This document shows positions 11,397-22,946 of a stretch of 64,000 nucleotides of DNA, piece after piece. A program made the position numbers and the translations under genes. Below the pieces are notes generated by a model. That model was given only the letters and a program-made list of their open reading frames with translations, was not told the origin of the DNA and searched no databases. Source of the stretch: Ciona savignyi (lineage: Eukaryota; Chordata; Ascidiacea; Phlebobranchia; Cionidae); the NCBI GenBank assembly GCA_000149265.1, contig CH003304.1, positions 875,549-939,548 of the forward strand. The letters run 5' to 3'. Position 1 is the stretch's first letter. Each line of letters begins with the position of its first letter.

Positions 11397-14300
11397 GTTT
11401 ACATAAGACTAAATATCCCTATTTTAGACCTACATACTTCAGATTACTATACTTAGATTAAGAATTTTCTATATACAGTTAATACATCCATATACACATA
11501 TACAATATCATACCTATATACATATATTTAATATATACAACTATATACATATATATATATATCTATATGTGTGTGTGTTTCCATATTATGATTATATCTC
11601 CTAACTTTACAACAACAGAAATACATGAATCACTCACGATAACAACACTGCACATATGTTTGATGAAATAATTGCAAAACATTATTATTTTTACCTAAAA
11701 AACAAATTATACCAAGTTTTACAATTGAGGTTTAAATTTATATACATACCCACTTAGGATAGGATATCCATGTTTATTCCAGTTAGTGTGAAAACAAAAG
11801 GGGTTAACACACAGGCAATCATCAGATTACTTCGCGCCCACCATTGGGTTACCGGAGTTATTGCAGTGTGTTGTACAAGATTAAGATGTTCTTTCAATTT
11901 GGTAAAACCCATTAATCCGTTGTGTTTAGGAAATGCCCATAAAGTGCCTTGCCCAAGGACACAACCGACTAGCTAGCGACCAGTTTCGAACCTACAACTT
12001 TTTGATTGAAATGCGACGCACTAAACCACCAGACTAACCGGCCGCACTTACGACAACAACACTGCACAAAGCTTGGAAATGGTGAATCGATCGGCTGGTC
12101 CACTGGGCAGCACAGCGGCAAGTATCAGTGTGAACAACCCAGATGTGGATGAAAGCACGTTGACCAACGAGACCTCGGAAACCGACAATGCTTCCTGATA
12201 TGCAACGTTCCCAATAAAGAACTGCGGAATTTTGGAAAATTAAACAATATATTTGTGAATCAAGGCAAATGAGTTGACTTGAATGTTGATCTAAGATTCT
12301 GAGTGAATTAATCAAAGTAACCTTCAGTTCTATGTGAATTAAGTACAGAACTGTGGAAATTAAAAAAATCAAACAAAATATTTGTGATGCGGTGAAAATA
12401 ATTTGACTTTAAAAATTACTTTGTTAGTTTTTCTTGAAATATCATCAGATGTTCCCAAATTGAATATATTAGCTAAAGTTCTGATAATACTTAATTTTTA
12501 CAACATTGGATAGGATAGGATATAAATGTTTAATTTACACAATTGTATCATATGTGTAAAATAGAATGGTTCTATTTTGATACCTGCTGGTTTTATTAAG
12601 CTCAATGTAACTTTAAAAAATATGCAATTATTTCGGTCATATTATGACTGGAGTGTGGAAATGTGTCATCCTGGACCTAATGTGTTGTAGCGCTGTTGAT
12701 ATCATAACTCACTATATTTTAAAATCTCTTTTAACTTACACAGTTTTATACTCAGCAACAAATCATAACAGTATACAGTTATCCCTATCCATTCCTTACC
12801 TATTAAGTATAAAGGATAATTTTAATAATAAGAATAGATGTCTTAATTGGAAATTAACCACAGCAAAAAAAAAATTTGCGTTTAAATCCAAAAATGCATT
12901 AAGTTAAACTTACTATAACTGCAAAGAAGAAACTGATTCTTATAACTTGTGGGACTGTCAATTTCCCCTTTTTTGATTTCTTGAAAAATTTGGCTCTTAG
13001 TGCTGCACCATAATTCATACGGGCCATAACTGTCTCTTCAGTATCTAGAATGGTCAGTGGCACAACATATTGATAGTGGGAAATAGAAAAATTAGTGGCA
13101 CAAGATATTCAATGTTAGAGACTATATGATAAGAATGTAACCGAACAGTTTTTTTATTCTTGTGACAGTAGTGTTGTGTGGTTTTTTGGTTGATGTGATT
13201 AAAAAAANNNNNNNNNNNNNNNNNNNNNNNNNNNNNNNNNNNNNNNNNNNNNNNNNNNNNNNNNNNNNNNNNNNNNNNNNNNNNNNNNNNNNNNNNNNNN
13301 NNNNNNNNNNNNNNNNNNNNNNNNNNNNNNNNNNNNNNNNNNNNNNNNNNNNNNNNNNNNNNNNNNNNNNNNNNNNNNNNNNNNNNNNNNNNNNNNNNNN
13401 NNNNNNNNNNNNNNNNNNNNNNNNNNCAACGCAAAATATCAGTAAAACAATTTTGTGGTTTAAATTCAATTGCAAAAACACTTGAAATTTTAGATAATGG
13501 ACAAAAATAAAAATAAAAAGTTACCTTCCAAATGCTTAACCTCCATGAGATGATTAAACTTGACTTTCATTTTACTTTTCCGTTCCCCGTCGCTACTGTC
13601 AAGTTCAGATGCGGACGGTACTTTAGCTGGTACGTACATTGATTCACTCTGGGGGTCATTTGGGATTATTTCTACTACAGACCCTGTGGCTTTTAATGAA
13701 AACACTTATAATAAATGAGATTTCTAAAAAATAAAAAGTCAATAGGCAACAGCTTGGTATAAGGGAGAGTTTGAAAAACTCAAGTAACTGAATACTCACA
13801 ATAAATTATAAATACCTGTGGGGTCTACTACACAGTATGCGTGAGAATAAATAATACATGTTATATTAAATTTGATAGAAAGTGACTTTAACTCAAAATG
13901 TGTATCAAGTACATTACCATTACACATATGACAAAATATTTTATGCAGTTCAGTATAACACAAAAAAATTGAAGTAAATATATACAAAAAGACTAAAAAT
14001 AGCCGCATAAGAGCTAAAAAATGATGTTAATGTCAATGAAGCAAAACGCTTTTATTTGTGTTTGACAAGAAAACTTTTTAGGTCAATTTTTTTACTGACA
14101 AAGTTACATTGTAACACGGACACTTTTTCCAACTCTGAGTAGCGCAAAAACTCCTGTTTATGTGTATCTTGTTAGAATCTTTAGTCATATGGTTAAAAGG
14201 CAAATTACAAAGTTAACTCTTTCCCTCCCAACTCGCCATATATCGCGAGTTGGTGGTAAAACATGGCATCCCGACTGTACATAAATGGGTGCAAATCTAA

Positions 14301-17300
14301 AAAACGATTTCTCCGCAATGCGTAATGGTAGAGACCTCAGCTATGGCTCATTCGATCAAGGAAACCCTATATTTTATTCTCTGTGATTATCGTGGAGAAA
14401 TATTAAAAATGCGAGGAGTGATAGCCTTTCTTTTTCAAGGCTTCGCCTCTTATTTCTATCGATTTTACACGAATTTACACGTGACTAACTCAGCCAATAG
14501 GAGTCGTGTTAACTTGCAGAGAAGCTCTTTTTGTCAAGCAAGTCTTTCTTTACATTCTCTGTGAATTTCGTGCCGTTGAGATAAAAAGGAGAGCGTTGGT
14601 GACGTTTTCGCAGCAGGCGGTTATGCTTCGTGTTCACCAAAGCATGAATCCAGCTGGGCCTGCTGAGCGCACGATAAAGAAAAAGGCGGCGAGACTAGCT
14701 AGTTCGGTGTGCCCTGCTTTGAAGAATATTGGATATAGTATTTGCGTTTGTTTGGTTTTGTATGCCCTTTTTACACTTCCTTCACTGTTCTTTTTTATAC
14801 TTTTTACTATTTTAGTTCTACAAAACTAAAAACTTCAATGCGTTTTGGTTCAAGTTTTCATAATATAGTCAGAAAAAAGGGAAATTTCAATTACAAATAG
14901 TAAAAAAACTACTGAAGATAGAAATACAGTTCGAATTTTCCTGAGTACAAAAACTATTAGACCATCTACATTCCAATTTTCATCTCATTTGGGCATTCCA
15001 ATAATAAGTGAGTATTTCGTTTGTCAGTGCACCTCAAATTTTTCAAAGTCGAGCAGAATTTTCTTTGCATAAAAAGTGGTGTTCACTAAAGTTTACATAA
15101 TATATTCTTTATTAGAGGTAGATTTTAGATGTGCAGCTTGTTTAAAAGAGGGATAAATTATCTTTCCAACCATACTAAATATTAAATCATAGCATAAACT
15201 TTAGAAAAACTGTGCTAATTTGAAAATGACTAAAAATTGTAAAAAACACTGCGGGACAGCATGTTTGAATTAATGCATTTGGCCGGGAGTGAAAGAGTTA
15301 AGTGAACAAAACTTACCAACGAACTTCTGCTTTGATATTCTGAATCTGTGTCCTCTGTGTCAGTTTCCCCAACCTGAGAGAAAAAATATTATTTTAATTA
15401 AAAAAAATAAAACCAATACAATGAAATAAACATATATTAAGAAGGTTGGAATACTGGTCTTTATCTGTTTTTATCTTATGTTCAATTTAAAAATGTTTAA
15501 TAAATAAAATTGCTTTATTGTTTTTGATTAAAATCAAGTTACTCAATACATTGGGTGTTATTAAAAACATATTAAACCAATTTATCTTTAAGGTTATAAG
15601 AGTAAATTGATAGGGTAAATTGGTTTAGCTAGAGCTGTCACGATACATTAATTAAAGTATAGAGGTCTTTACATTTCCACTAATTATTCCACCAAAATGG
15701 AAGGACACACTCTAAAGATTGGTTTTAAAAGGGCTGTGTTGGGCTATACTGACATATCATTTTAAATGTGGTTTGCATCAGTATAGAGGTCTTTACATTT
15801 CCACAAATTGTTTCACCGAAATGGGAGGACACACTCTAAACCAGTGTTTCTCAAATGGTGCGCCGCAGGGGTTAGCCAGGTGCGCCACAATTGCATTTCG
15901 TAAATTTACGCCAGATGGTGTATTGATCATAAACTACTAAATGGTTATTGTCTTGTTCGTTTTTTTTCCATTGAAACGTTAGTTCTACGTTAACTTCCGA
16001 AAAGCAAGAGCGCTCAACAAACAATAATTTTGTTATGTGGAAAATTCGGTGATGAAATTATTTCATATTATTTTGACTTTCCATGCTAAGTGTGTTCGTT
16101 TCTTAATTGGTCTTGGGTGCGCCACGAGGTCAAAACGATCGAGAACCACTCCACTACAGATTAGTTTTACCAGTGCTGTATTGAGCATTACTAACAATTT
16201 TTCATAAAATTAATTGTATTGGTAATAGTGCATTTCCTTTTCTACTGATTATTCCAATAAATTTAGGGTTTCATAAGCTTTAGTAACAAGTGACACTTGT
16301 ACTAGAGATCTATTGTGGCAGTACAACTTAATACATTGGCTTTAAAAAAGATTAAAATGTCTTGTAAAAAAATTCATGCTTTGAAGGATTAAAACAGATC
16401 ATACCAAATTTTTTTAACCAAAGAGAATAAAATGATTCATATTAAATATGCTTCCATGGTTTAAAAGATTACAGTGGTTTGTGGGTTAAAAGATAAAAAT
16501 GGTTCGTGGTTTAAAACATTAAAATGGTTTCTTGGTTTAAAAGATTAAAATAGTTTGTGGTTTAAAACAATAAAATGGTTCGTGGTTTAAAACATTAAAA
16601 TGGTTCGTGGTTTAAAACATTAAAATGGTTCGTGGTTTAAAATATAAAAATGGTTCGTGGTTTAAAAGATAAAAATGGTTCGTGGTTTAAAAGATAAAAA
16701 TGGTTCGTGGTTTAAAAGAATAAAATGGTTCATACCAGTTGATATTGCCCAGGGTAGTCATCGCAAGCACATCGGATACATTGTCTTCTCCATGGGGCGT
16801 ACAACACAAAACCCAACAAGTAGATGGAGAACATGGATGTCTTGATGTAAGTGCTCATGTACGGCTTGTCATAGTGGATGTCTTTGAACAGGTACTGCAA
16901 GCAAAGTTGTATTTGAACTTGAAGTCGAAACATAGTTTTCGCACAAAGGTGTGAAATGAGATATAAGATTTGTGATTAATTAAACTCAATTTAGTTTCGG
17001 CATTCATATTTGAATGGTTCTTATTATTGGCCGTATGAATAAAATTATGGTTTCTTACATAAACATATAAAATAAAAATATAAAATATAAATTAGGGTAA
17101 AATAAAGTGAAAAATAATAAAAAACAATGGAATGACAACTTGTAAATGTAAATATGATATTATACAAGGCCTAAAATGTAAAACTTAAAAATTAAGCATT
17201 GGGTAAGAAGCTTTTGGGATTTATGCCCCCATGCTCTTACCACAAAGCTAACCAGGCTAATGGTAATGGGGAATTGTAACATTCCTTCATCGACAAAACT

Positions 17301-18073
17301 ATATAACAAACGATGTGTAACAGAAAGTATGAAGGATTGGTCACTAGAAATTACTCAAGTTCCCATGCCAAACCATAGTTGTCCTTTAAACACAACTTCC
17401 CACACGAAATGAGCAAGATTACACAACACACTTCCCGTTTCAATGACAAACTTTTCCGGAATCATTCTCATAATACAGATTGTCAAAAGTGCATGGTTGT
17501 AGTTATGAAAATGTAATATTGGTTTAAACAGCGTAGTTTTATTGCCCTTTCCCCATAATATGACAGTTTAGTTATAATGTTTTTGTTTTGATTCATCATT
17601 ACCACAATAAAAACACAAAATATTCTATTACAATTGTTACCTTATAAAGCACAATTTATTCAATAATATGTATTGGTTAAAAGTACATAATACATAAACT
17701 ATTAATAAAACGACACAGAGAAAACCTGCAGTTAATGTGGCAGATACCACCTAATAATTCCAAAAAAATTAAAATAAAATAGATAAAAAAAAACAGAAGT
17801 AAAATCAAAATGTGTTTTATTCAAAAATAAAAGTAATCCATGATAATAAAAATTGCAGTTTAAAAACTAGTGCAAAAAGTAAGACCAAGGTATGTAAAAC
17901 TAAAGAGATAAAGACTTCAAACTTACCCTGGAAGCTTCAGACGACGCCACCCATATTATATCGACCAGGAGCAGAAGGAAAAGTCCGAGACAGAACTTCG
18001 ATTTGCTTTTCTCCAGCGGAGGATTGGGCACCAAGTTTGTTCTGGTGTTGATCTCTTCATCTTCGGCGTTCAT
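7956..18073 (-). CDS. SLC35F5: Solute carrier family 35 member F5
   Basis: Minus-strand exons: 17927-18073 (ATG at 18071-18073), 16736-16894, 15317-15373, a tentative 13816-13885, 13525-13683, 12914-13044, 12052-12221, 10565-10752, 9773-9932, 8851-8941, 8243-8397 and 7956-8013 (TAA). With the tentative exon the frame stays open for 514 codons; human SLC35F5 is about 523. Stretches shared with the vertebrate protein run along the whole length: [14 protein letters not shown] in exon 1, [59 protein letters not shown] and [16 protein letters not shown]. About ten membrane segments are expected, in a nucleotide-sugar-transporter-like fold; the substrate is not established. The short exon is needed to keep phase and is the weakest part. 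Introns carry transposons, a minisatellite and an assembly gap. Confidence 0.93.
9950..10215. repeat. Partially duplicated intronic repeat
   Basis: A segment reading ATTACATTACTATGGGCGGG and continuing through TCCACGGTAG to GACCAGGAATT at about 9950-9997 recurs at about 10113-10162 with few changes. The family is not recognised, and the repeat lies in an SLC35F5 intron. Confidence 0.45.
11283..11400. repeat. TA-rich microsatellite and palindrome
   Basis: Long TA runs (about 11325-11350 and 11363-11396) are separated by short unique bases and bounded by mirrored TTTACATATA/TATATGTTTACAT stretches, so the region is self-complementary. It lies in an SLC35F5 intron. Confidence 0.6.
11755..12046 (-). 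repeat. tRNA-like SINE, family 1, near full length
   Basis: It is complete from the AGGATAGGATATCCATG end to the tRNA-related end. Read on the minus strand, that end has an A-box-like head, a B-box-like GGTTCGAAAC, then CTAGCTAGTCGG and GTCCTTGGGCAAGGCAC. The tRNA-related end stops five bases from the splice donor of SLC35F5 exon 12052-12221. Confidence 0.75.
13207..13426. other. Assembly gap (run of N)
   Basis: About 220 unknown bases lie inside the SLC35F5 intron between exons 13525-13683 and 12914-13044. The exon phases on either side already fit each other, so a missing exon here is not required. Confidence 0.95.
14217..15297. mobile_element. piggyBac-like non-autonomous element
   Basis: TTAA at 14213-14216 and 15298-15301 bounds inverted ends that begin CTCTTTCCCTCCC on the left and CTCTTTCACTCCC on the right (reverse complement). 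TTAA target duplications with such ends are the piggyBac signature. The roughly 1.1 kb interior has two open frames of 79 and 107 codons (14325-14564, 14506-14829), neither resembling a transposase. It lies in the SLC35F5 intron beside the small exon 15317-15373. Confidence 0.7.
15657..15840. repeat. Local 60-bp direct duplication
   Basis: The stretch beginning AGTATAGAGGTCTTTACATT at about 15657 and ending GGACACACTCTAAA recurs at about 15780-15840 with a few substitutions. The copies are separated by about 60 bp, and a hAT-like element starts directly after the second. Confidence 0.55.
15842..16150. mobile_element. hAT-like non-autonomous element
   Basis: The left end CAGTGTTTCTCAAATGGTGC and the right end GAGAACCACT are imperfect inverted ends of the CAGTGGTTCTCAA type common in hAT elements. 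Internally, TGCGCCAC stretches lie near both ends. No clear 8-bp target duplication was found, so the right boundary is approximate. Confidence 0.5.
16475..16735. repeat. 25-bp minisatellite ending at an SLC35F5 splice donor
   Basis: About eleven head-to-tail copies of a 25-bp unit close to TGGTTCGTGGTTTAAAAGAT plus AAAAA. The last partial copy (TGGTTCATAC) runs into the exon boundary, so on the minus strand the intron begins GTATGAACCA, made partly of repeat sequence. Confidence 0.8.
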
Positions 18074-18925
18074 GTTTCTTGTTTCAACAGATTTCAATTT
18101 GCTATCATTGTATAAAAAATATTGTTGCTGCAAAACGAATTTCGTGATATTGCGTGTTATTTCACTTAACTTATGAAAATAAGGGTCAATGAATTAGAAA
18201 TTGATATTGATTAATTAAACGGATATCTCCTTTAAACGGATAAAAAAAGTGACTTACACTGGTTTCAGTTAATCATATTGTCATAAATATATCAAAGATT
18301 AATTGCATGGTAATATTGTTCATCTTTATTCTATAGAGCCTAAATGGTAAACAACAATTAAATAAATAGAATATTTAGATGCTGTCAGGTACAAATTAGT
18401 ATAAGAGCATTGGAACATTTGATTGCCTGCAAAGTTGCATATGAAAACATGAAAACTACAATCACCAGGCATAATAGATGCTATATGCAAATAATACATG
18501 CAAGGTATGCATCATCAGTGCAACATGTTGGAATATGTTTCCACTGAGTTTTAAGGAAGAGTAAATAACTAATTAATCATGAAGTGCATACATAATTACA
18601 GAACAATGTATAAACCAGAATATACAAACATTGCTTAAATAAATACCTAGGCTAGCCAACAGAATTAAACTCTGAACACACAAAGTACGTAAAAACAAAA
18701 TATTAGTAAATAAACATAGGTGTATAAAACCTGTGCTTCTTACTAATACTTTCAACTTAGTTGTATTAATCAGAAATAAATCAGTTTAAACAAAACACAC
18801 ACTCACCAGATCGGTGAAAACGTGCGATTAAATAACACAGTGCGATTAAATGCTGTAAAATTAAAAAATGCATAATATATGGGGTTGGATAATTACTTCT
18901 CTACAATACGTCCAACATCACAAAA

Positions 18926-19068
18926 TGACATCACATCATGACATCACATTATGATATCACATTATGACATCACATTATGACATCACATAATGACATCACA
19001 ACATGACATCACATCATGACATCACAACATGATATCACATCATGATATCACATTATGACATCACAAAG
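18926..19068. repeat. 13-bp array of TGACATCA-type motifs
   Basis: Eleven consecutive 13-bp units begin TGACATCACA or TGATATCACA. The last unit overlaps the stop codon of the CRAL-TRIO gene (19061-19063), so the array forms the start of its 3' UTR. It also lies about 0.85 kb upstream of the SLC35F5 start codon. The octamer TGACATCA is one base from the CRE site TGACGTCA, but regulatory function is only a possibility. Confidence 0.85.
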
Positions 19069-19894
19069 CAGTGTCTTGCGGCCAATCTTCTTCAAGTATT
19101 CTGTTCCAAACGTCGGCAGCTTTTTCAGGATCAAGTCCCGATCCTCCCAGATAAGGAGGAAGAAGATCACAATCGATAAAGTCCTGGAGCTCAGAGTACT
19201 TGTTCCCATGGAGATGGATTCGTTTCAGCAACTTACTCTTCATGAATGGTTTGAAGATAGCCATTATGATGTCATAGACTCTTCCTTCGTTTAAAAGATG
19301 CACAGCTTTGAACCTTAAAGGCATCGCTTCCTGCCATATGTTGTTCATCTTTGCCATCGCCCTTGGGCTTGTTTTCAGGATCATCGCGAGATTGAAGTTA
19401 TCCATATCTTCTATCGTAGCCACCCCACAAATCTGGTATCTCTCCTCCTGCAAAACCTTCTCCATGCAGATAACACTGTATGCCATCAGGTCATAGATAT
19501 TGGTATCAGTGTCCAACTTGCCTGGCCTGTACATCATAACCGCAGAGCCATCCTTTGAATGTCCATCCAACATATAAATGACCCCTTGGTCACTAATACT
19601 TTTCAGCAATACAGGATTTTCAACCTTTTCAAAGACTTCTTTGAAGTCATGTTTAATATTGTGATAATTCTGCATCTGGATAAGGGCTTTCTTTTGGTTG
19701 AATTTCTTGGCTCTTAGAAAACGAAGTATAAAGCCATCCTCTTCACTTTTTAAAGGCCCAAACTTTTCAGCATTATAGCTTTCTCTCAGCTCATCAATTG
19801 CTTTTAATCTTTCAGCATTATCACGAGGCTCATTTAGTTCATTAACAGCTTTTTCAAGCAAATCAGGAGGAAGTTTACATTCATATCTAGCCAT
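19061..19894 (-). CDS. CRAL-TRIO domain lipid-transfer protein (alpha-TTP/clavesin-like), copy 1
   Basis: This is a single-exon gene of 277 codons. Residues about 5-75 form the helical CRAL-TRIO N domain (EEDGFILRFLRAKKFN). Residues about 95-255 form the Sec14-type lipid-binding domain, with the MPLRFKAVHLLNEGRVYD, FKPFMKSKLLKRIHLHG and LLPPYLGG stretches typical of the alpha-tocopherol transfer protein, clavesin and CRALBP group. Such proteins carry one hydrophobic ligand (tocopherol, retinoid or phosphoinositide) between membranes in the cytosol; the ligand here cannot be told. There is no signal peptide or membrane segment. An acceptor-like pyrimidine tract plus AG ends six bases before the ATG, so the 5' UTR may be cis- or trans-spliced. 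It is paralogous to the gene at 22122-22946. Confidence 0.9.
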   Translation of the reverse strand: MARYECKLPPDLLEKAVNELNEPRDNAERLKAIDELRESYNAEKFGPLKSEEDGFILRFLRAKKFNQKKALIQMQNYHNIKHDFKEVFEKVENPVLLKSISDQGVIYMLDGHSKDGSAVMMYRPGKLDTDTNIYDLMAYSVICMEKVLQEERYQICGVATIEDMDNFNLAMILKTSPRAMAKMNNIWQEAMPLRFKAVHLLNEGRVYDIIMAIFKPFMKSKLLKRIHLHGNKYSELQDFIDCDLLPPYLGGSGLDPEKAADVWNRILEEDWPQDTAL

Positions 19895-22121
19895 TTCTCA
19901 CTAGGAATATGGTAAACAAAAATCCAAACAGCAAAAATTATATTTAATACTTCAATATCCTGGTAAATAACTATGGCTTACAAACCAATCAATATGAAAA
20001 CATTGCATTAAACTTGTGAACAATCAGTTTCCTATTTAAAAATGACAACAGTCTTGGTAATAATTGAAGGAACAAACATACGGTAGCGACAATTACACTG
20101 AATCTGCAATTCTTATGTGAGTAAACGAAACCTTTTAAATATGTTCACTGCCTCGACACACATGTATTGTGTCATTATAGAGAGCATAATTAAACGCAAC
20201 TGTACGAGTGATATTTCAACACTCTGACCTTATAACCCACAACCTGCCTGCACATATACATTCTACATTATTACCATTATTATTACTTTATTATTTTAGA
20301 TCATGTAATTAACTATTTTACAACCCATCAATGGTGCATTTTAGGAATACAGATACAGGCATAAATTATTCAATACCTATTTAAAATTAGGAAATTTAAA
20401 TTTAAATTACTCTTCATAAAATCACACCTGATGTATTGGTTATAAAGGTAATGGAATAAAGGTTGCACTAGCAATGCTGTTATTCAAATACATTGGATTA
20501 ATATGACTTAAACACACAGATTTCCCATGCAAGTTACAGGCAGTTGTCCTTTATGCATCATTCTTTGTGTTTTTCTCACTAAGCAAGATTGAAATGACAC
20601 ATCCATTTATAAAACAACAATACAACATGCCCGTGATAAATGATGACGTACCAATTGCCTTGTCTTAAATATATTACCTGTACAGGTATAACAAAATGAT
20701 TAGTGATTAGCACAATAAAAATGCACTAAAAAAACTTCTGGTGTCCCTTCATGGCCTCCTAATATTGTATATGACCTTATGAAACTATTGTGTACTGGTA
20801 TACCTTATATTATGTAATAAAACAGGGAGGTGACTTGATAAAATAATCAGTTGGGTGAACATTAACCAGCCAATGCGGCTTAATACATCAAGGCTAAGAG
20901 CTTTAGGCTGAAGGCATTAATAATAATGTGTTTGTAAAAATTTGTCATTAAAAAGCTAAAACTAGAGTAATTAAAAAAAATTATTTAAGGGAACAATGTA
21001 CAATTTAGATGGTATCAATTATTAATAGAAAGTATATTTTTTCATTAATGCCTTGTTATTGTTAGATAGATCTTCCAACAGTGGTATTACAGACTTTTAT
21101 CGATGATTTTACATACCAGTACAGAATGTTAGAAAAATGTCAAAAACACACCTGAATAAAATAACAAAGTATCATACCAAAACATCTAAAAATGATTCTT
21201 TTTTCTCAGCCACTGGTAACTTACAATTTCAGGCATTATACTTGAAAAAGTTTATCATGAATCTGCTCTCTAATAGGATTCCTTTGATAACTACAAAAGT
21301 TTCCTATTGAATCCCAAGTAAAGGATTTCATAACATTTGTTCAATTTGTAAACTTTAACATCGTTCTCCTATATGCACCTGCGTACAACAAAAAGACAAC
21401 AGTAAAGCAACAAAAATAGAAAAAACAATTGCAACATGATGTGTATAAGATAAATACTGGGGCAGACTACCCGTAATGTAATAACAAAAAAATAACTACA
21501 GTATGCAGCTACAAATTCCTTTTATTTATTGTTAAGCAACATTATAGACTTACATTTAACATTATTTAATGGAAAAATAATCACAGCATTATATAGGTAA
21601 CTAAACAGGCAAGCATAACCTCTATGGCTCTACAGTTTAATATTCTTGTGTATAGCATATTGTTTACCAATATTAACATATTCTTTACTATGAAATGTAC
21701 ATGGAAGATATCATATTCCAAATATACTAACTATTTCACTCTTACTAAAAAAATATTTTGTTGGGCAGTATAACAATGACTTAATGTGAATTGACAATAT
21801 TATTGGCAACAAATCACAAACCTAAATCAGTTAAATTATGCTAGGCCTATGTATTATTTAGTATTTAATGCGCCAACATGTGAGTTATGTAGTTTTTAGA
21901 AAAGTATTTTTTGGTGTAGTGTTACTGTTGTTAGATAAACAATAAACTGAAACTTGTATCTTTTACATTGTTTTATAGATATAAAATTATAAACTATTAT
22001 AAATAAATAACATGAAATTTCTATTTTCTCATATTTTTTAACAAAAAAGATTAAACGAACGAAAAATGTACAGTTTGTTGGCAAGTTAAGCATAATTCCA
22101 TGTACTTGTGAGTTGAATTGA
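19895..22121. other. Intergenic between the CRAL-TRIO paralogues, no gene seen
   Basis: This AT-rich spacer has no frame showing family resemblance. It should include the promoter of copy 1 and the 3' UTR of copy 2; no specific element was recognised. Confidence 0.5.
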
Positions 22122-22946
22122 TCATTCTTCGATCTGGTTGCAAAGTTTTTCAACCCATGCTTTGCAAGAATCATCAAAGGAAGAGCCAGTACCACCAAGG
22201 CAAGGAGGTAGCATCGTCTTCGGTATCTCATCGTGCATTAATTTGTAATCATTACCACATACTCGCAGTCGGCTTTTTGTCTTTGCCTTCATAAAGGGAC
22301 GCATCAGGGCAAAGATACAATCGAACAAACGCCCCTCGTTTAAGATGTAAATGGTCTTCATACGAATAGGCATTGCGTCCTGCCAAACCTGGTTCATACG
22401 TTTCGCTCCATACAATGAAAACTGAGCCAAAATACGGAGATTGAACTTTGAGAGGTCATCCACTGTGATACTTCCACAAATCTGATATTCTTCGTCTTTT
22501 AATAGCTCCTCAGCACACAGAACTCCATAAGCCAGCAGTTCGTGGACCTTGACCTCCTGACTTACAACTGCAGGACGGTATATGATCACGGATTCTCCAC
22601 TTGCAACTTTTCCTTCAGCTGCATACATGATTCCAGTATCCATTACATGTTTCAATCTTGATGGGTTTTCAACCAGCTCAAAACACTCACGGAAATCCTT
22701 CCGTATTGCGTGGTAATTCTGTAAAACCTGTAACGCCCTTTTGATGTCAAATTTTCGAGCTCTCAAAAATCGCAGTATAAACCCGTCATCGTCACTGATC
22801 AAAGGTCCGTACTTTTTTACGTCAAAGCTGTTCCGAAGTTCATCAATCGCTTTCAATCGCAACTCGTTATCTCTAGGTTCGTTCAACTCCTTTACGGCTT
22901 TATCCAATAAATCAGGTCGCAAATTACATTGATAACGTTCGGCCAT
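22122..22946 (-). CDS. CRAL-TRIO domain lipid-transfer protein (alpha-TTP/clavesin-like), copy 2
   Basis: A single-exon gene of 274 codons that aligns with copy 1 from the first residues (LDKAVKELNEPRDNE, LKAIDELR) to the end. It shares the N-domain motif DDGFILRFLRARKFD and the lipid-domain motifs MPIRMKTIYILNEGRLFD, RPFMKAKTKSRLRVCG and MLPPCLGG. Tandem, same-strand arrangement and the shared lack of introns point to local duplication. The region after LHG in copy 1 reads RVCGNDYK here, so lipid or membrane specificity may differ. It is predicted to be cytosolic, with the ligand unknown. The nearest acceptor-like AG is 28 bases before the ATG. Upstream lies the divergently transcribed nexilin gene. 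Confidence 0.9.
   Translation of the reverse strand: MAERYQCNLRPDLLDKAVKELNEPRDNELRLKAIDELRNSFDVKKYGPLISDDDGFILRFLRARKFDIKRALQVLQNYHAIRKDFRECFELVENPSRLKHVMDTGIMYAAEGKVASGESVIIYRPAVVSQEVKVHELLAYGVLCAEELLKDEEYQICGSITVDDLSKFNLRILAQFSLYGAKRMNQVWQDAMPIRMKTIYILNEGRLFDCIFALMRPFMKAKTKSRLRVCGNDYKLMHDEIPKTMLPPCLGGTGSSFDDSCKAWVEKLCNQIEE

Noticed and set aside
14325-14829. Open frames of 79 and 107 codons as a novel gene
   Set aside because: They lie inside a piggyBac-like element, overlap each other in different frames, and resemble no protein family; they are likely chance frames.
16475-16735. Regular ~25-bp repeats resembling a CRISPR array
   Set aside because: The repeats are contiguous without unique spacers, lie in a eukaryotic intron, and no cas genes are present. 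It is a minisatellite.
18926-19068. 13-bp repeats as a CRISPR or origin iteron array
   Set aside because: The units are head-to-tail with no spacers, and all surrounding genes are eukaryotic.
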